Assembly (NCBI GenBank): GCA_963774945.1
Contig: CAVZHA010000027.1
Location: forward strand, 868,001-932,000
Direction: 5' to 3'
DNA length: 64,000 nucleotides
DNA from: Trebonia sp963774945
GTDB taxonomy: Bacteria; Actinomycetota; Actinomycetes; Streptosporangiales; Streptosporangiaceae
Part shown: positions 52,921 through 61,911 of the stretch, one piece after another
Numbering within the stretch: the first letter of the stretch is position 1
How the letters are laid out: each line of letters starts with the position of its first letter
Program-made: the position numbers and the translations under genes
The notes under the pieces: generated by a model
What the model was told of the DNA's origin: nothing
The model's input: only the letters and a program-made list of their open reading frames with translations
Databases searched by the model: none

Positions 52921-53604
52921 CTAGCGCGGGCCGATCCCGTATCGACGGGCCAGTTTTTTCAGCATCGGCAGGCGATTGGTGGGGACCAGCAGCAGGAGCA
53001 CGAACGGGCCGTTGCTGCCGAGCAGGTAGCCGGCCGGGATGCACAACAGGAAGACGGCCAGGTTGAGCCAGCCAGTCCACGCCGCCAGCTTATCCGCCGG
53101 TGTTTCCGCGTCGCGGGCGCCGGGATCGCACCGGCGCACGTCATACGTGAGGACGATGAGCGCGAGCGTCGCGAGCGCGTTGAACGCCCCGTACAGCGCC
53201 AGCGCGAACGCGGTGCCGCCGTACTTGCCGAGCACGCTGGTCGGAAACGGCAGCGCGGCCACGATCAGCAGCAGGAAGACCGTGTCGCGGACCAGATTGG
53301 GGTTGAACACGACGACCGATCGCATCAGACGGCGATGGCCGCCCCAGTAAACCGCGATGACGTAGAAACTGAGCAGAAAGGACCAGTAACTATCCTCGTT
53401 CTGGGCCAGGGCGTGCATCAGCTGCTGACTGGTGACGTGGCCTTTGAGGGTGGTGGGCACTATCAGCTCCAGGGCCAGCAGCGTCATTGCGATCGCGAAC
53501 ACGCCGTCCGACAGGGCGAGCAGCCGACCGAGAGAATTATCCTCCGTCCGCTGCGACATCGCGGGCGCGCCCGGCTGGCGATTTGATTCGTCTTCCTCGG
53601 CCAC
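52921..53604 (-). CDS. TMEM175 (DUF1211)-family potassium channel
   Basis: A 227-residue membrane protein with six helices. The family signature R-x3-hSDGVFAIAMT is read as RLLALSDGVFAIAMTLLALEL near residue 27. Bacterial TMEM175 proteins are tetrameric K+ leak channels. The start may be ATG 53604 or the later ATG at 53559 that trims 15 residues. Divergent from the MobA-like gene. Confidence 0.8.
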   Translation of the reverse strand: MAEEDESNRQPGAPAMSQRTEDNSLGRLLALSDGVFAIAMTLLALELIVPTTLKGHVTSQQLMHALAQNEDSYWSFLLSFYVIAVYWGGHRRLMRSVVVFNPNLVRDTVFLLLIVAALPFPTSVLGKYGGTAFALALYGAFNALATLALIVLTYDVRRCDPGARDAETPADKLAAWTGWLNLAVFLLCIPAGYLLGSNGPFVLLLLVPTNRLPMLKKLARRYGIGPR

Positions 53605-53693
53605 GGGGCAACTATAGGGGGTGGCCGCCCCGGCCCTGACGCGGTTCCCTGCGCGGTCCCCGGCCGGGCCGCGCCGGCGCGTACGATCAGGAA

Positions 53694-54557
53694 ATGGCGG
53701 CTTCCGCAGGCGTGGTGCTGGCGGGCGGGCGGTCCTCGCGGATGGGTGTGCCCAAGGCGGCGCTTGAATGGCACGGGTCCACCCTGCTGGCCCGGACGGT
53801 CGGCATCCTCGCCCGCGCGACCGGCGGGCCCGTCGTGGTCGTCAGGGCCAGCGGCCAGGACCTCCCCGAGCTGCCGAAACGCACCGTGGTGGTGGACGAC
53901 CGGCGGGACGGCAAGGGCCCGGTGGAGGGCATCGCGGCCGGCCTGGCCGCGCTTGACGGACTCGCCGACGCCGCCTTCATCAGCTCCACCGACCTGCCGT
54001 TCCTGCACCCGGCCTTCATCCGGCGGGTGCTGCGCGCCCTCGACGAGCGGGCGGGAACGGACGTGGCGCTGCCGGTCGCGCGGGGATACCCGCAGCCGCT
54101 GGCGGCCGCGTACCGGGTTCGGCTCGCCGCCAGGGCCGAGCGCCTGGTGCAGGAGGACCGGCTGCGGCCCGCCTTCCTGTTCGACCAGTGCGCGGTCGAG
54201 CGGCTGGACGACGGCGCGCTGAAGGCGGACGCCCTGATCGCCGCGCTCGACCCGGACCTCGACTCCGTGCTCAACGTCAACACACCCGCCGACTACCTCC
54301 AGGCGCGCGCCCGGCCCGCGCCCGCGGTGACCGTCCAGCTGTTCGGCGCGCTCGCCCGGGCCGACTCCGGCCGCGGCCCGCGGGCCGTCCGCGCCGCCAC
54401 CGTCGACGAGGCCGCCGCCGCGACCGGCCTCACGTTTGACCGGCGTGTCAGCGCGGCGCTCAACGGCGACCAGATCAGGAGGGACGGCTCGACCCCGCTC
54501 GCGGCCGGCGACACCGTCTTCTTCCTGCCCGCGTCCTCTTCCGGTGCCGCCTACTAG
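53694..54557 (+). CDS. mobA: MobA-like guanylyltransferase fused to a MoaD-like domain
   Basis: A 287-residue fusion. The N-terminal part is a molybdenum cofactor guanylyltransferase: GVVLAGGRSSRMGVPKAAL binds GTP, and FISSTDLPFLHP has the metal Asp. It ends NVNTPADY near residue 202. The C-terminal part (about 213-287) is a ubiquitin-like MoaD/ThiS fold (VTVQLFGALARADSG, LAAGDTVFFLPASSSG). MoaD normally ends in Gly-Gly for sulfur transfer; this one ends SSSGAAY, so it cannot act as a normal carrier. The MOSC gene at 46990 is the only other molybdenum-cofactor link in the window. Confidence 0.8.
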   Translation: MAASAGVVLAGGRSSRMGVPKAALEWHGSTLLARTVGILARATGGPVVVVRASGQDLPELPKRTVVVDDRRDGKGPVEGIAAGLAALDGLADAAFISSTDLPFLHPAFIRRVLRALDERAGTDVALPVARGYPQPLAAAYRVRLAARAERLVQEDRLRPAFLFDQCAVERLDDGALKADALIAALDPDLDSVLNVNTPADYLQARARPAPAVTVQLFGALARADSGRGPRAVRAATVDEAAAATGLTFDRRVSAALNGDQIRRDGSTPLAAGDTVFFLPASSSGAAY

Positions 54558-54576
54558 GGATCGATCTGGCGGGCGG

Positions 54577-55002
54577 CTACTTGGCCCGGGGCGCGCGCCG
54601 GTTGCGACGCATGTTCATCCGCAACTGGGTGATGCGGGCCGTCCCGGCGGCGGCCATGATGAGGGCCCCGGCGATGGCGGCCAGCAGCAGCGCGACGGCC
54701 AGCGATACCCGCAGGTGCGCGCCGAAGAAGGTGATGGTGACGGCGTGCGCGTTCTCGATGATGAAGATCAGCACCACGATGAGCACGAGGGCGCCCGCGA
54801 TCAGCGCGGTACGAGCCGTGCCGATCCGGCTCCCCTTCGGTCCGCGGGGCGGGGGCACAGCGGACGCGGGTGGCGTCGGCGCGGCCGGCGTGGCTGCGGG
54901 CGTTGGGGTGGCTGCGGGCGTTGGTGTGGGGATGGGCGCCGGGGCGACGCCGTTGGGGGAGGCAGGCGGCAAGGTGGCGGCGTGCGAGGCTGGCTCGGTC
55001 AT
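54577..55002 (-). CDS. LapA-domain membrane protein
   Basis: A 141-residue protein. A Pro/Ala/Thr repeat tail (about 12-55, with TPTPAAT units) precedes the DUF1049/LapA double helix (ALIAGALVLIVVLIFIIENAHAVTITFFGAHLRVSLAVALLLAAIAG). The C-terminus is strongly basic (RMNMRRNRRAPRAK). GGAGG lies 9 bases before ATG 55002. LapA proteins act in envelope assembly; no partner LapB is seen. Divergent from the small winged-helix gene. Confidence 0.75.
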   Translation of the reverse strand: MTEPASHAATLPPASPNGVAPAPIPTPTPAATPTPAATPAAPTPPASAVPPPRGPKGSRIGTARTALIAGALVLIVVLIFIIENAHAVTITFFGAHLRVSLAVALLLAAIAGALIMAAAGTARITQLRMNMRRNRRAPRAK

Positions 55003-55147
55003 GACTTTTCTTCCTCCGAAACGGGGAACCGGACCACGAGCACCCAGCCGTCCGTCACTGACGCAGGCGCCTGGCCGATACCGGCCCGGTCGTTCCTTCC
55101 TGAGTCCTAGCACCGAGCCTACATCGGAATCAGAAAACTAGCAATGT

Positions 55148-55159
55148 ATTTCCGGAAAT
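55148..55159. promoter_or_regulatory. 12-base palindrome ATTTCCGGAAAT
   Basis: A perfect palindrome 15 bases before the winged-helix gene and in the divergent region with the LapA gene. Probably an operator or part of the promoter; the winged-helix protein is a candidate binder. Confidence 0.5.
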
Positions 55160-55174
55160 GATAGGTTGACGAGC

Positions 55175-55471
55175 ATGGAGAGCTGGAGCTTCCTCACCAA
55201 TCACGCCCGCGTCCTGCTGCGCATCGCCCAGGACCCGGGCGCCCGCCTGCGCGACATCGCCGCCACCCTGGGGATCACCGAGCGCAGCGCCTACGGGATC
55301 GTCACCGACCTGACCAGGGCCGGCTACGTGGTCAAGGAAAAAGACGGCCGCCGCAACCGGTACCAGATCCAGGCGCACCTGCCGCTGCCCGACTCCGTAG
55401 GTCGCGAGCCCGCCATCGGCGACGTCCTGGCCGTCTTGATGGGCCGGGAGGCCGAGCAGGAGCAGGCGTGA
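55175..55471 (+). CDS. Small winged-helix transcriptional regulator
   Basis: A 98-residue MarR/ArsR-like winged helix: FLTNHARVLLRIAQDPGARL, then LRDIAATLGITERSAYGIVTDLTRAGYVVKEKDGRRNRY covering the recognition helix and wing. No effector domain, so it may sense by redox or partner binding. ATG 55175 has only a weak upstream site; TTG 55166 is possible. Confidence 0.75.
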   Translation: MESWSFLTNHARVLLRIAQDPGARLRDIAATLGITERSAYGIVTDLTRAGYVVKEKDGRRNRYQIQAHLPLPDSVGREPAIGDVLAVLMGREAEQEQA

Positions 55472-55472
55472 T

Positions 55473-55519
55473 GCGCCCGCGAGGCGCGCAGCGCGCGCCG
55501 CGGCGCGCCTCGCGGGCGC
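55473..55519. terminator. Bidirectional terminator with 17-bp perfect stem
   Basis: GCGCCCGCGAGGCGCGC (55473-55489) and its exact complement (55503-55519) enclose a 13-base loop. It begins right after the winged-helix stop and ends 3 bases before the slipin stop, so it can end both transcripts. Confidence 0.75.
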
Positions 55520-55521
55520 GC

Positions 55522-56424
55522 TCAGGCGGTAACCCCTACTTCCGGTACCGCATTGACTTCCGGTGCCGCATTGAGGGGCGCGGTCCTGGTGCCGGCGGCC
55601 GCCAGGCTGGCCGGCATCGCGAACGCAGGCATTTCCAGCACGGGCACTGGTACTGGCGACGGTGCGCCGTCGTCCTCGGCGACGTCGGCTGCGGGCTGGG
55701 CGTGGTCGGCGGTCGGCGCCATCCGGTCGAAGAAGCGGAGCAGCTCCACCGGGACCGGCATGACGAGGGTGCTGTTCTTCTCTGCCGCGACCTCGACGAC
55801 GGTCTGCAGCAGCCGCAGCTGCAACGCGGCGGGGTCGGCTGACATCACGACGGCAGCCTGGGCGAGCTTCTTCGACGCCTGGTACTCGCCGTCAGCGGAG
55901 ATGATCCGCGCCCGGCGCTCCCGCTCGGCCTCCGCCTGGCGCGACATCGACCGCTTCATCGACTCGGGCAGCGATACGTCCTTGACCTCGACCCGCTCCA
56001 CCCGGATCCCCCACGGCTCCTCGGTGGGCGCGTCAATGACGTCCTTGAGGTGGGCGTTGACCTTGTCCCGCTCCGACAGGAGCTGGTCCATGTCGCTCTG
56101 GCCGATCACCGACCGGAGCGAGGTCTGGGCGACCTGGGACACCGCGTAGGCGTAGTCCTGCACGTTGATGATCGCCTTGACCGGATCGACGACCCGGTAA
56201 TAGACGACGGCGTCCACCTTCAGGGTGACGTTGTCGCGGGTGATGGCCTCCTGGGCGGGCACCCCGGCGACGATGATCTGCATGTTGACCTTGCGTAGCC
56301 GCTCGCTGAACGGGTTGACCCAGGTCAGCCCCGCCTCACGGACACCGGGCAGGGCCCGGCCCCAGCGGAAGACGATGCCGCGCTCGTACTGCTTGATGAT
56401 CTTGAAGCCGAACATGTCGGCCAT
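55522..56424 (-). CDS. Slipin/stomatin-type SPFH membrane protein
   Basis: A 300-residue band 7 protein. The SPFH domain reads IKQYERGIVFRWGRALPGVREAGLTWVNPF, then TRDNVTLKVDAVVYYRVVDPVKA and YAVSQVAQTSLRSVIGQ; the coiled coil has MSRQAEAERERRARIISADGE. A Pro/Ala-rich tail follows. The N-terminal membrane helix is very short, so anchoring may be monotopic. Stomatin-like proteins form membrane rings and guard proteases or channels. ATG 56424 fits the family start; GTG 56439 is possible. Confidence 0.8.
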   Translation of the reverse strand: MADMFGFKIIKQYERGIVFRWGRALPGVREAGLTWVNPFSERLRKVNMQIIVAGVPAQEAITRDNVTLKVDAVVYYRVVDPVKAIINVQDYAYAVSQVAQTSLRSVIGQSDMDQLLSERDKVNAHLKDVIDAPTEEPWGIRVERVEVKDVSLPESMKRSMSRQAEAERERRARIISADGEYQASKKLAQAAVVMSADPAALQLRLLQTVVEVAAEKNSTLVMPVPVELLRFFDRMAPTADHAQPAADVAEDDGAPSPVPVPVLEMPAFAMPASLAAAGTRTAPLNAAPEVNAVPEVGVTA

Positions 56425-56691
56425 CCCAACCCTCGGCACGTGGCGTGCCGGGTCACCGGGACCGAAGACGGCGCCAGCTAAACCGCTGGCGTTCGGAAAG
56501 CCTTCAGGTCCACTATTTGTAATAGTACCCGCGAAATAAAGCAGAGCGCGGGCCGGTGGCCGGGAAGAAATAATGGCCGCGACCCAGCCAGGGAATTATT
56601 TATCAGGCCGCGTTCACGCCGACGCATTACTTGCCGCCGCCAGAAGAATGGAAGGCAATCCCGCGCGGCGGGGAATCCTGTTGCCAGAGCG

Positions 56692-57078
56692 CTAGCCCAC
56701 GGCGAGCTCGGGAAAGGCAGCCCCGCCCTCTCCCGCCGAGGATGACAAGGCGCGGGCGAGCGCGGCGGGAATGTCGGGGTAGATCGTAAAGTGGCGATGC
56801 AGGCCGGATGAGCGCAGGAGCTCGGCGACCGGGACGCTGGGGGCGGCCAGCAGCACGACGCCGCCGAGCAGCCTGGCGCGGCGTTGCGTGCCGATCAGGA
56901 CGGCCAGCCCGGCCGTATCGCAGGACGGAACGCGGGACAGGTCGATAATCAGCGGGTTGGCGCCGCGATGAAGCACGTCGAGCAGACGTTCCCGCAGCTC
57001 CTTGGCAGCGCCGAAGTCGAGGGAACCGCGCAGCCTGACGATACTGCGGCCGCCCCGCGTGACGTCGACGCCGGTCAT
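56692..57078 (-). CDS. STAS-domain anti-anti-sigma factor
   Basis: A 128-residue STAS protein of the RsbV type. The phosphorylation site is in IDLSRVPSCDTAGLAVLI, where Asp-Thr-Ala-Gly replaces the usual Asp-Ser-x-Gly, so Thr or the Ser before it would be the target. It should bind an anti-sigma kinase and be dephosphorylated by PP2C proteins such as 51616-52801. Divergent from the TetR gene with operator half-sites between. Confidence 0.8.
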   Translation of the reverse strand: MTGVDVTRGGRSIVRLRGSLDFGAAKELRERLLDVLHRGANPLIIDLSRVPSCDTAGLAVLIGTQRRARLLGGVVLLAAPSVPVAELLRSSGLHRHFTIYPDIPAALARALSSSAGEGGAAFPELAVG

Positions 57079-57176
57079 GACGATCCTCGCCGGTCACTCA
57101 CGGTGGTAACTGTCATGTCGTTCTCCCTCGCGTCTGGCCAGGCCAGTGGCCCGGCGACCCGGAAGAACACCGTCAC

Positions 57177-57233
57177 GTGAACACTATTCAGTTCCGAGCT
57201 ACAATGTTCACATTAAAGTGAACTCTGTTCACT
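57177..57233. promoter_or_regulatory. Multi-site TetR operator (GTGAAC/GTTCAC)
   Basis: AGTGAAC-TCT-GTTCACT (57217-57233) is a perfect palindrome just before the TetR gene. Two more half-sites, GTTCAC at 57206 and GTGAAC at 57177, extend it. The sites lie between the divergent STAS and TetR genes. Confidence 0.65.
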
Positions 57234-57262
57234 GTCAAACGCGGGCCAGTGTGGAGGCGGCA

Positions 57263-57978
57263 ATGGCAGGTCGGCAGCCAGCGGAAGCGGACGCGCTCGC
57301 CCCCTGGTTCAACCCACCGGGAGAGGCGAATACCAGTCGGCGCGCGCTCACCCGCGAGCGCGTGGTCGCGGAGGGCCTCACGGTCATCGCCGACGTCGGC
57401 GCGCAGGCCCTGAGCATGCGCGCCCTGGCGGCGCGCCTCGGCGTCGTTCCCGGTGCGCTCTACCGCCACGTCCGCAACAAGGAGCAGCTGTACGACCTCA
57501 TCCTCGACGCCGTCCTGGCCGAGGTCGACCGCCAGGCTCGATCCCGGGCTGCCCCCGATCGCGCAGGTCACCGCGCTCGCGCAGCGCCTCAGGTCGGTCT
57601 TGGAGGACCGACCAGGCGTCGCCGCGCTGCTCAAGATCCGCGACCCCCTCAGCCCGGCGTCGCTGGCCCTGGCCGAGGCGTTCCTCGAACCACTGCTCGC
57701 GACCGGGCTGCCCGGCCGCGAGGCGGCGGCGGCCTTCCGCCTCATCTACGACTACACCCTCGGCTTCGCCGTCGCGGACCCCACGTCGCCCGCGGAAGAG
57801 CGCCTCCGCGACGCCGCGACCAGAGAGCAACTACAGGCGTTCCTGCAGCGCGCTGCCCGCCAGCCGCTTCCCCGCCCTCGCCGCTTACGGCATCCATGCC
57901 TGGTCGGCCGACCGCGACCAGCGCTTCGGGTCCGGCCTCGATACCCTCGTGCGAGGACTCGAGGCGGACCGGGTCTAG
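57263..57978 (+). pseudogene. TetR-family regulator, two frameshifts
   Basis: A TetR repressor of the type with a C-terminal tetracycline-repressor-like domain. The N-terminal part is intact: LTRERVVAEGLTVIADVGAQ, MRALAARLGVVPGALYRHV. Frame changes near 57535 and 57860 are needed to follow VTALAQRLRSVLEDRPGVAALL and FPALAAYGIHAWSADRDQRF to the TAG at 57976. Its end overlaps the convergent GAF-ANTAR gene by 4 bases. The palindromic operator upstream suggests it was functional recently. Confidence 0.75.
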
Positions 57979-58737
57979 GGCTGCCTGAGGCGGCCGGAGC
58001 GACTGGTTCGCGGACCGCCGCCGGGAGCGCTGATGGCCTGGGCACCGTCGACGAAGGCGCGGGCGAGGTCGGACAGTCGCTGGTTGCGGTTGCGAGCCTG
58101 GTCGCGCAGCAGCGTGAACGCTTGGTTGACGTCGATTCCGAGCCGCTCGGCGAGCTTGCCCTTGGCCTGCTCGATGATGACCCGGCTGTTCAGCGCGGTC
58201 TGCAGTTGCTCGTTGAGGGTGTCGGTGCGGCGCATGCTGCGATCGTGCAGCAGGCTGATGGTGGCCACGTCGGCCAGCGCCTGGCCGACGTGCACGACCT
58301 CGGGGTCGAAGGCGCCGACGGTGCCGCGGAAGAGGTTGAGCGCGCCGATGACCTGGTCGCGCAGCCGCATCGGGAGGGCCTGCACGGCGGAGAAGCCGGC
58401 CTGCCCGGCCTGCTGGGCGAACCGGGGCCAGCGCTGGTCGGCGCTCAAGTCGGTGCACGCCACCGGCTGGCCGGACCGGAAGCAGTCCAGGCAGGGTCCC
58501 TCGTCACTTTGCAGCTGGAACAGCTCGAGCAGCCGGGCGGCCTCGCTCGAGGCGGCCACCACCCGCAGTTCCCCGCGCGGGTCGGCCAGCAGCAGCCCGG
58601 CGGCGGAGACGTCGAGCAACTCGACGCTGCGCGCTGGTCAGCACGTGCAGGAAGTCGATGATGTCGAAATCGGCGACCATGGTGTCGGTGAGCTCGACGA
58701 AAGGTCTGAGAAAGCAGGTGTCCGTCCATCCGTTCAC
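57975..58737 (-). CDS. GAF-ANTAR regulator, one frameshift
   Basis: About 253 residues: a GAF sensor (LLDVSAAGLLLADPRGELRVVAAS, GPCLDCFRSGQPVACTDL) and a C-terminal ANTAR RNA-binding helix bundle (SRVIIEQAKGKLAERLGIDVNQAFTLLRDQAR). ANTAR proteins bind paired hairpins in nascent RNA to prevent termination. One frame change near 58630 separates the first 35 residues. GTG 58737. A second GAF-ANTAR gene lies just upstream on the same strand. Confidence 0.8.
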
Positions 58738-58806
58738 TCTCCACGAAATCAGCAGGAGCCCACCGCGCGGATCCGCGGCGGCGTGCCTCAGGCGCTGACG
58801 GGCGCC

Positions 58807-59523
58807 TCACGTCTTGTCACCTAGGGGCAGCCCAGGATCGGGAAAAAGCCGCAGGCGGCGCGCTACGATGTCGCGGGCGACATCGGCCAGCTGAATGTCG
58901 TTGACATAAGCATAGGCCCGCAGTCGAACGAACGCGTCGGTGATACCGACGTCAAGCTGCTCGGTGAGCATGCCGGTGGCCTGGTCGATCTCCGCCCGGT
59001 AGGAAGCCAGGTCCGCGGGCTGGTCATGAGCGTCCAGGAGCAGCAAGGTGGCGGTATCGGCGAAGACCAGCGCGTCACCGAGCTGGAAGTCACTCAACGG
59101 GCCCGGCCGGTCCCGGTAGAGGCCAAGCACACCCGGCTCGGATCGCCCCGACTACCAGCGGGAACGCGAAGACCGCGGCTGCCCCGGCCTTACCTGCGGC
59201 CGGTCCGAACGCCGGCCAGCGGGTTCCCCATTCCCCGTCGGCCAGCTCCGAGGCCAGCACCGGGCCGCTCGACGCGGACGCGTCAAGCAGGGGTCCTTCG
59301 CCGAGGGTCAGCTGCAGGTCGGCGAGCTGCCTGCCGACCTCGTCGGTCACCTGCATCAGGTGACCCGCCTGCACGTCAAGTCCGGCGCTCAGCCAGGCGC
59401 CGGTGACCTGAACCCCGGGAACCACCGCCGCGCACACATCTGCGGCTGACACCCGCCGTCCCGCGCGGCCGCCTGCTCCGCGATCAGTCCCCAGACCCGC
59501 CCACGCCGCTCGATGTACGTCAC
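58807..59523 (-). pseudogene. GAF-ANTAR regulator, two frameshifts
   Basis: A second GAF-ANTAR protein of about 238 residues. Start GTG 59523 gives TYIERRGRVWGLIAEQAAARDGG, typical for these proteins; a frame change near 59455 leads to VSAADVCAAVVPGVQVTGAWLS and the rest of GAF, and another near 59125 to LGLYRDRPGPLSDFQLGDALVFAD and the ANTAR part (EIDQATGMLTEQLDVGITDAFVRLRAYAY). It looks like a tandem duplication partner of 57975-58737 but quite diverged. Confidence 0.75.
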
Positions 59524-59843
59524 CGGCGCCACCGGCCGTCGGCGGCATCCACGCCCGCATACGAGTGCGCGGCCGTGCCGAGATACGCGTCCACCATGGA
59601 CCCGCCTCCCCTCAGCAGCAAAACGCGGCCCGGATCTAGCGGATCATTTCCCGGCTCCCGCCTGAACACTACGCTGAAGGGAGGACTATATCCGGCAGCA
59701 GCGTCTTCATCTCGCTCCCGGCCGGGCCGGAACTGCGACGCGCGAGGATTTGAGCGGTGAAATCAGGGTCTATTCGGGATAAAGCTCTTAAAATCCCTCG
59801 CCCGAACGGACCGTTGCGACTGTTCCCCCGCCCGCTGATGCGT
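59524..59843. other. Intergenic region with one dispersed-repeat core
   Basis: No gene seen. It holds CGAACGGACCG at 59803, the core word of the inverted repeat at 49361, and the promoter area of the GAF-ANTAR gene. An AT-richer patch lies at 59755-59795. Confidence 0.4.
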
Positions 59844-60224
59844 TCATCCGTGCGCCGGCCCTGCCGTCTCCTCGACGCGCGCAGGCTGGCCATGACCGTC
59901 GGCGTCGCCAGCGCCCCCCGAAGCTCGCGGACCCAGCCGTACGGGGGCCGCGCCACCGGCCAAGGCGGCCGTCAGTCCCCCGCCGACGGCGAACACGACA
60001 AGGAAGGCGACCGCGGCGACGAGGTAGGCGACCGCGGCCACCGGCGACAGCAGGACGAGCCAGGCCCAGCTCGGCCGAGGCCGCAGGCGCTCCCGGGCGG
60101 GCATCGCCTCAGCCGCGTTGCGCCAGGCGAAGGCCGACAGCAGCGACGCCAGGCCAGGATCGGACCGGCAGAGCGCATGATCAACGCGCCGTAGCAGCCG
60201 TTGTTCGCGGTAGGGCAGTGTCAT
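59844..60224 (-). CDS. DUF3040 membrane protein
   Basis: A 126-residue actinobacterial protein. The family start LPYREQRLLRRVDHALCRSDPGLASLLSAFA is clear, followed by two hydrophobic helices (WAWLVLLSPVAAVAYLVAAVAFLVVFAVGGGL). The last 30 residues are polar and of odd composition, perhaps from an indel near 59940. Function unknown. Confidence 0.75.
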   Translation of the reverse strand: MTLPYREQRLLRRVDHALCRSDPGLASLLSAFAWRNAAEAMPARERLRPRPSWAWLVLLSPVAAVAYLVAAVAFLVVFAVGGGLTAALAGGAAPVRLGPRASGGAGDADGHGQPARVEETAGPAHG

Positions 60225-60348
60225 CGGGTTTCTGTCATCGGCTGGTTCCTCGCGTTACTCGACTAATCACCAACGTCCGGAGTGCGGCATTTGTCAGAAT
60301 CACTCAGAAATAACCGTACAAGCGATCAGGACGGTTCATATTCAGACA

Positions 60349-61011
60349 CTACGCTTGCTTCCAGCGCGATTGAGCATCGGGTTCGGCGAAGCGGCAGTGC
60401 AGCGCGATCGCGGCGCTGGAGACGGCCGCCCAGGCGCACCACACGGAAGCGAACCCGGAGATGGTGAGCCGGGCGATGACGATGACCGCGACGAGGTTGG
60501 CGGCGCCGAAGATCACGACGTTGCGGTACCCCGACATCAGCAGCGGGCCGCACACGGCGACGACGTAGAGCGTGACGATCAGCAGGCCGTCAGGTATCCG
60601 GATGCTGTACGACAGGTGGTACGGGGCGAGATCGACGCCGACCGGGCCGCGGACCATGGCCGCGAACAGAATCACCGCGATCACGGTTCCGGTCAGCGCG
60701 AACGGCGCCATCACCGCCTTTCGCCGCCTCGTCGGCTCGAGCGCGATGACCGCCAGCGGGATGACCACCGGCAGCACGACAAAGGCGATCAGCAGGTAGG
60801 CCCACAGCGCGACGTGGCCGATCCCCCGGGGCACATGACCCTGGAGCCACAGCCAGACCAGCGCCTCGATGAACTGATGGGCACCGAGCAGCAGGGGAAT
60901 CCACGCCAGGGCGATGAACTCGCGGCGCTGCCGGATGTGCCGGACGGCATCGATCCCGATCGCGCAGATCACCAGGCCCCCGACGACATCAGCCTGCGGC
61001 GAGAAACACAC
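60349..61011 (-). CDS. DUF6629-family membrane protein
   Basis: A 220-residue protein with seven membrane helices. The family start CFSPQADVVGGLVICAIGIDAVRHIRQRR is read from GTG 61011, so this start is preferred over the upstream ATG; LLGAHQFIEALVWLW and the late SVWCAWAAVSSAAIALH also fit. It resembles eukaryotic-type seven-helix layouts only in number; function unknown. Confidence 0.8.
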   Translation of the reverse strand: MCFSPQADVVGGLVICAIGIDAVRHIRQRREFIALAWIPLLLGAHQFIEALVWLWLQGHVPRGIGHVALWAYLLIAFVVLPVVIPLAVIALEPTRRRKAVMAPFALTGTVIAVILFAAMVRGPVGVDLAPYHLSYSIRIPDGLLIVTLYVVAVCGPLLMSGYRNVVIFGAANLVAVIVIARLTISGFASVWCAWAAVSSAAIALHCRFAEPDAQSRWKQA

Positions 61012-61224
61012 CCGCCTATTCAAGCCCCGCACGGAAGCGACGGAAACCAGCGATACGAGCACGGTCCATCACCGAGACCGATAACCAGGCGCATTGCCGT
61101 CAGCGTGGCTGGGCCCTAATCTTGGGGTTACAGGGTAAACGTTGTCTTTTGCTCGCAGGCAAGACCGCGTACCTGACTGCCCCGGACCCGGCGGTTCCCA
61201 CCCGCTCGGCGAGCCGAGGTCCAC

Positions 61225-61911
61225 ATGGCAGCACTTTCCGCAGAAGCAGCGCGTTCGCCAGAGCTCGGCCCGGGCCGGCGCTCCCGGCTGAACCGGGCCG
61301 ACCCGCCCGGGAGGACCTGGCCGGGCTCGATGACCTGGCGCTGCTATCCCTGGTCCGGACGCTGCCGCCGGCCAGCGAGTGGAGTGCGGCCGCGTGCGAG
61401 CTGCTCGTCACCCGTTACCAGGGCCTGGTCCGGTCGTGCGTTCGACCTTACCGGGGCAGCCCGGTGCCGACCGAGGACCCTGCACCTGGGAGTCAGCGGA
61501 GACAAGGTGCGACAGGCCCAGTTGGCGCAGCTGGCCTTCCAGCCGTCCTCGCTCGACGCGCGGCAGGCCGACTTTGGCACCGCGATCACCCTGGCCGACT
61601 CCCTCGGCGCGGAGGATCCCCGGCTCGACCACATGCTCGGCATGCACGCCGTCTCCGCCCACTGGGGCGAGCTCCCCCCGCGCGAGCAGCAGATCCTGAT
61701 CATGGACTTCGGTGACGGCCTGACCCAGGCCCAGATCGGCCAGCGGCTCGGCATCTCCCAGATGCACGGCTCCCGGCTCCGCGCCCGCGTCCTCGGCCGC
61801 CTGCGCGCCCGGCTCTACGGCCCGGAGCCGCGCCCGGCTCCGCTCAGCGCGCTGCCTGGTCGGCGGTCGTCAGCCAGCCGAGTCGTTTGGACATGGCCTG
61901 CGCGCAGCTGA
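61225..61911 (+). pseudogene. SigB/SigF-type sigma factor remnant with internal deletion
   Basis: A stress sigma-70 factor missing its middle. The N-terminal part, LVRTLPPASEWSAAACELLVTRYQGLVRSCVRPYRGSPVPTED, covers the start of region 2. It then jumps, with a frame change near 61480, straight to LHLGVSGDKVRQAQLAQLAFQPSSLDA (region 3) and WGELPPREQQILIMDFGDGLTQAQIGQRLGISQMHGSRLRARVL (region 4). Core-binding region 2.2, -10 recognition region 2.4 and region 3.0 are absent, so it cannot work as a normal sigma factor. The stop at 61911 overlaps the convergent LysR gene by 68 bases. The start at 61225 is tentative. Confidence 0.7.
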
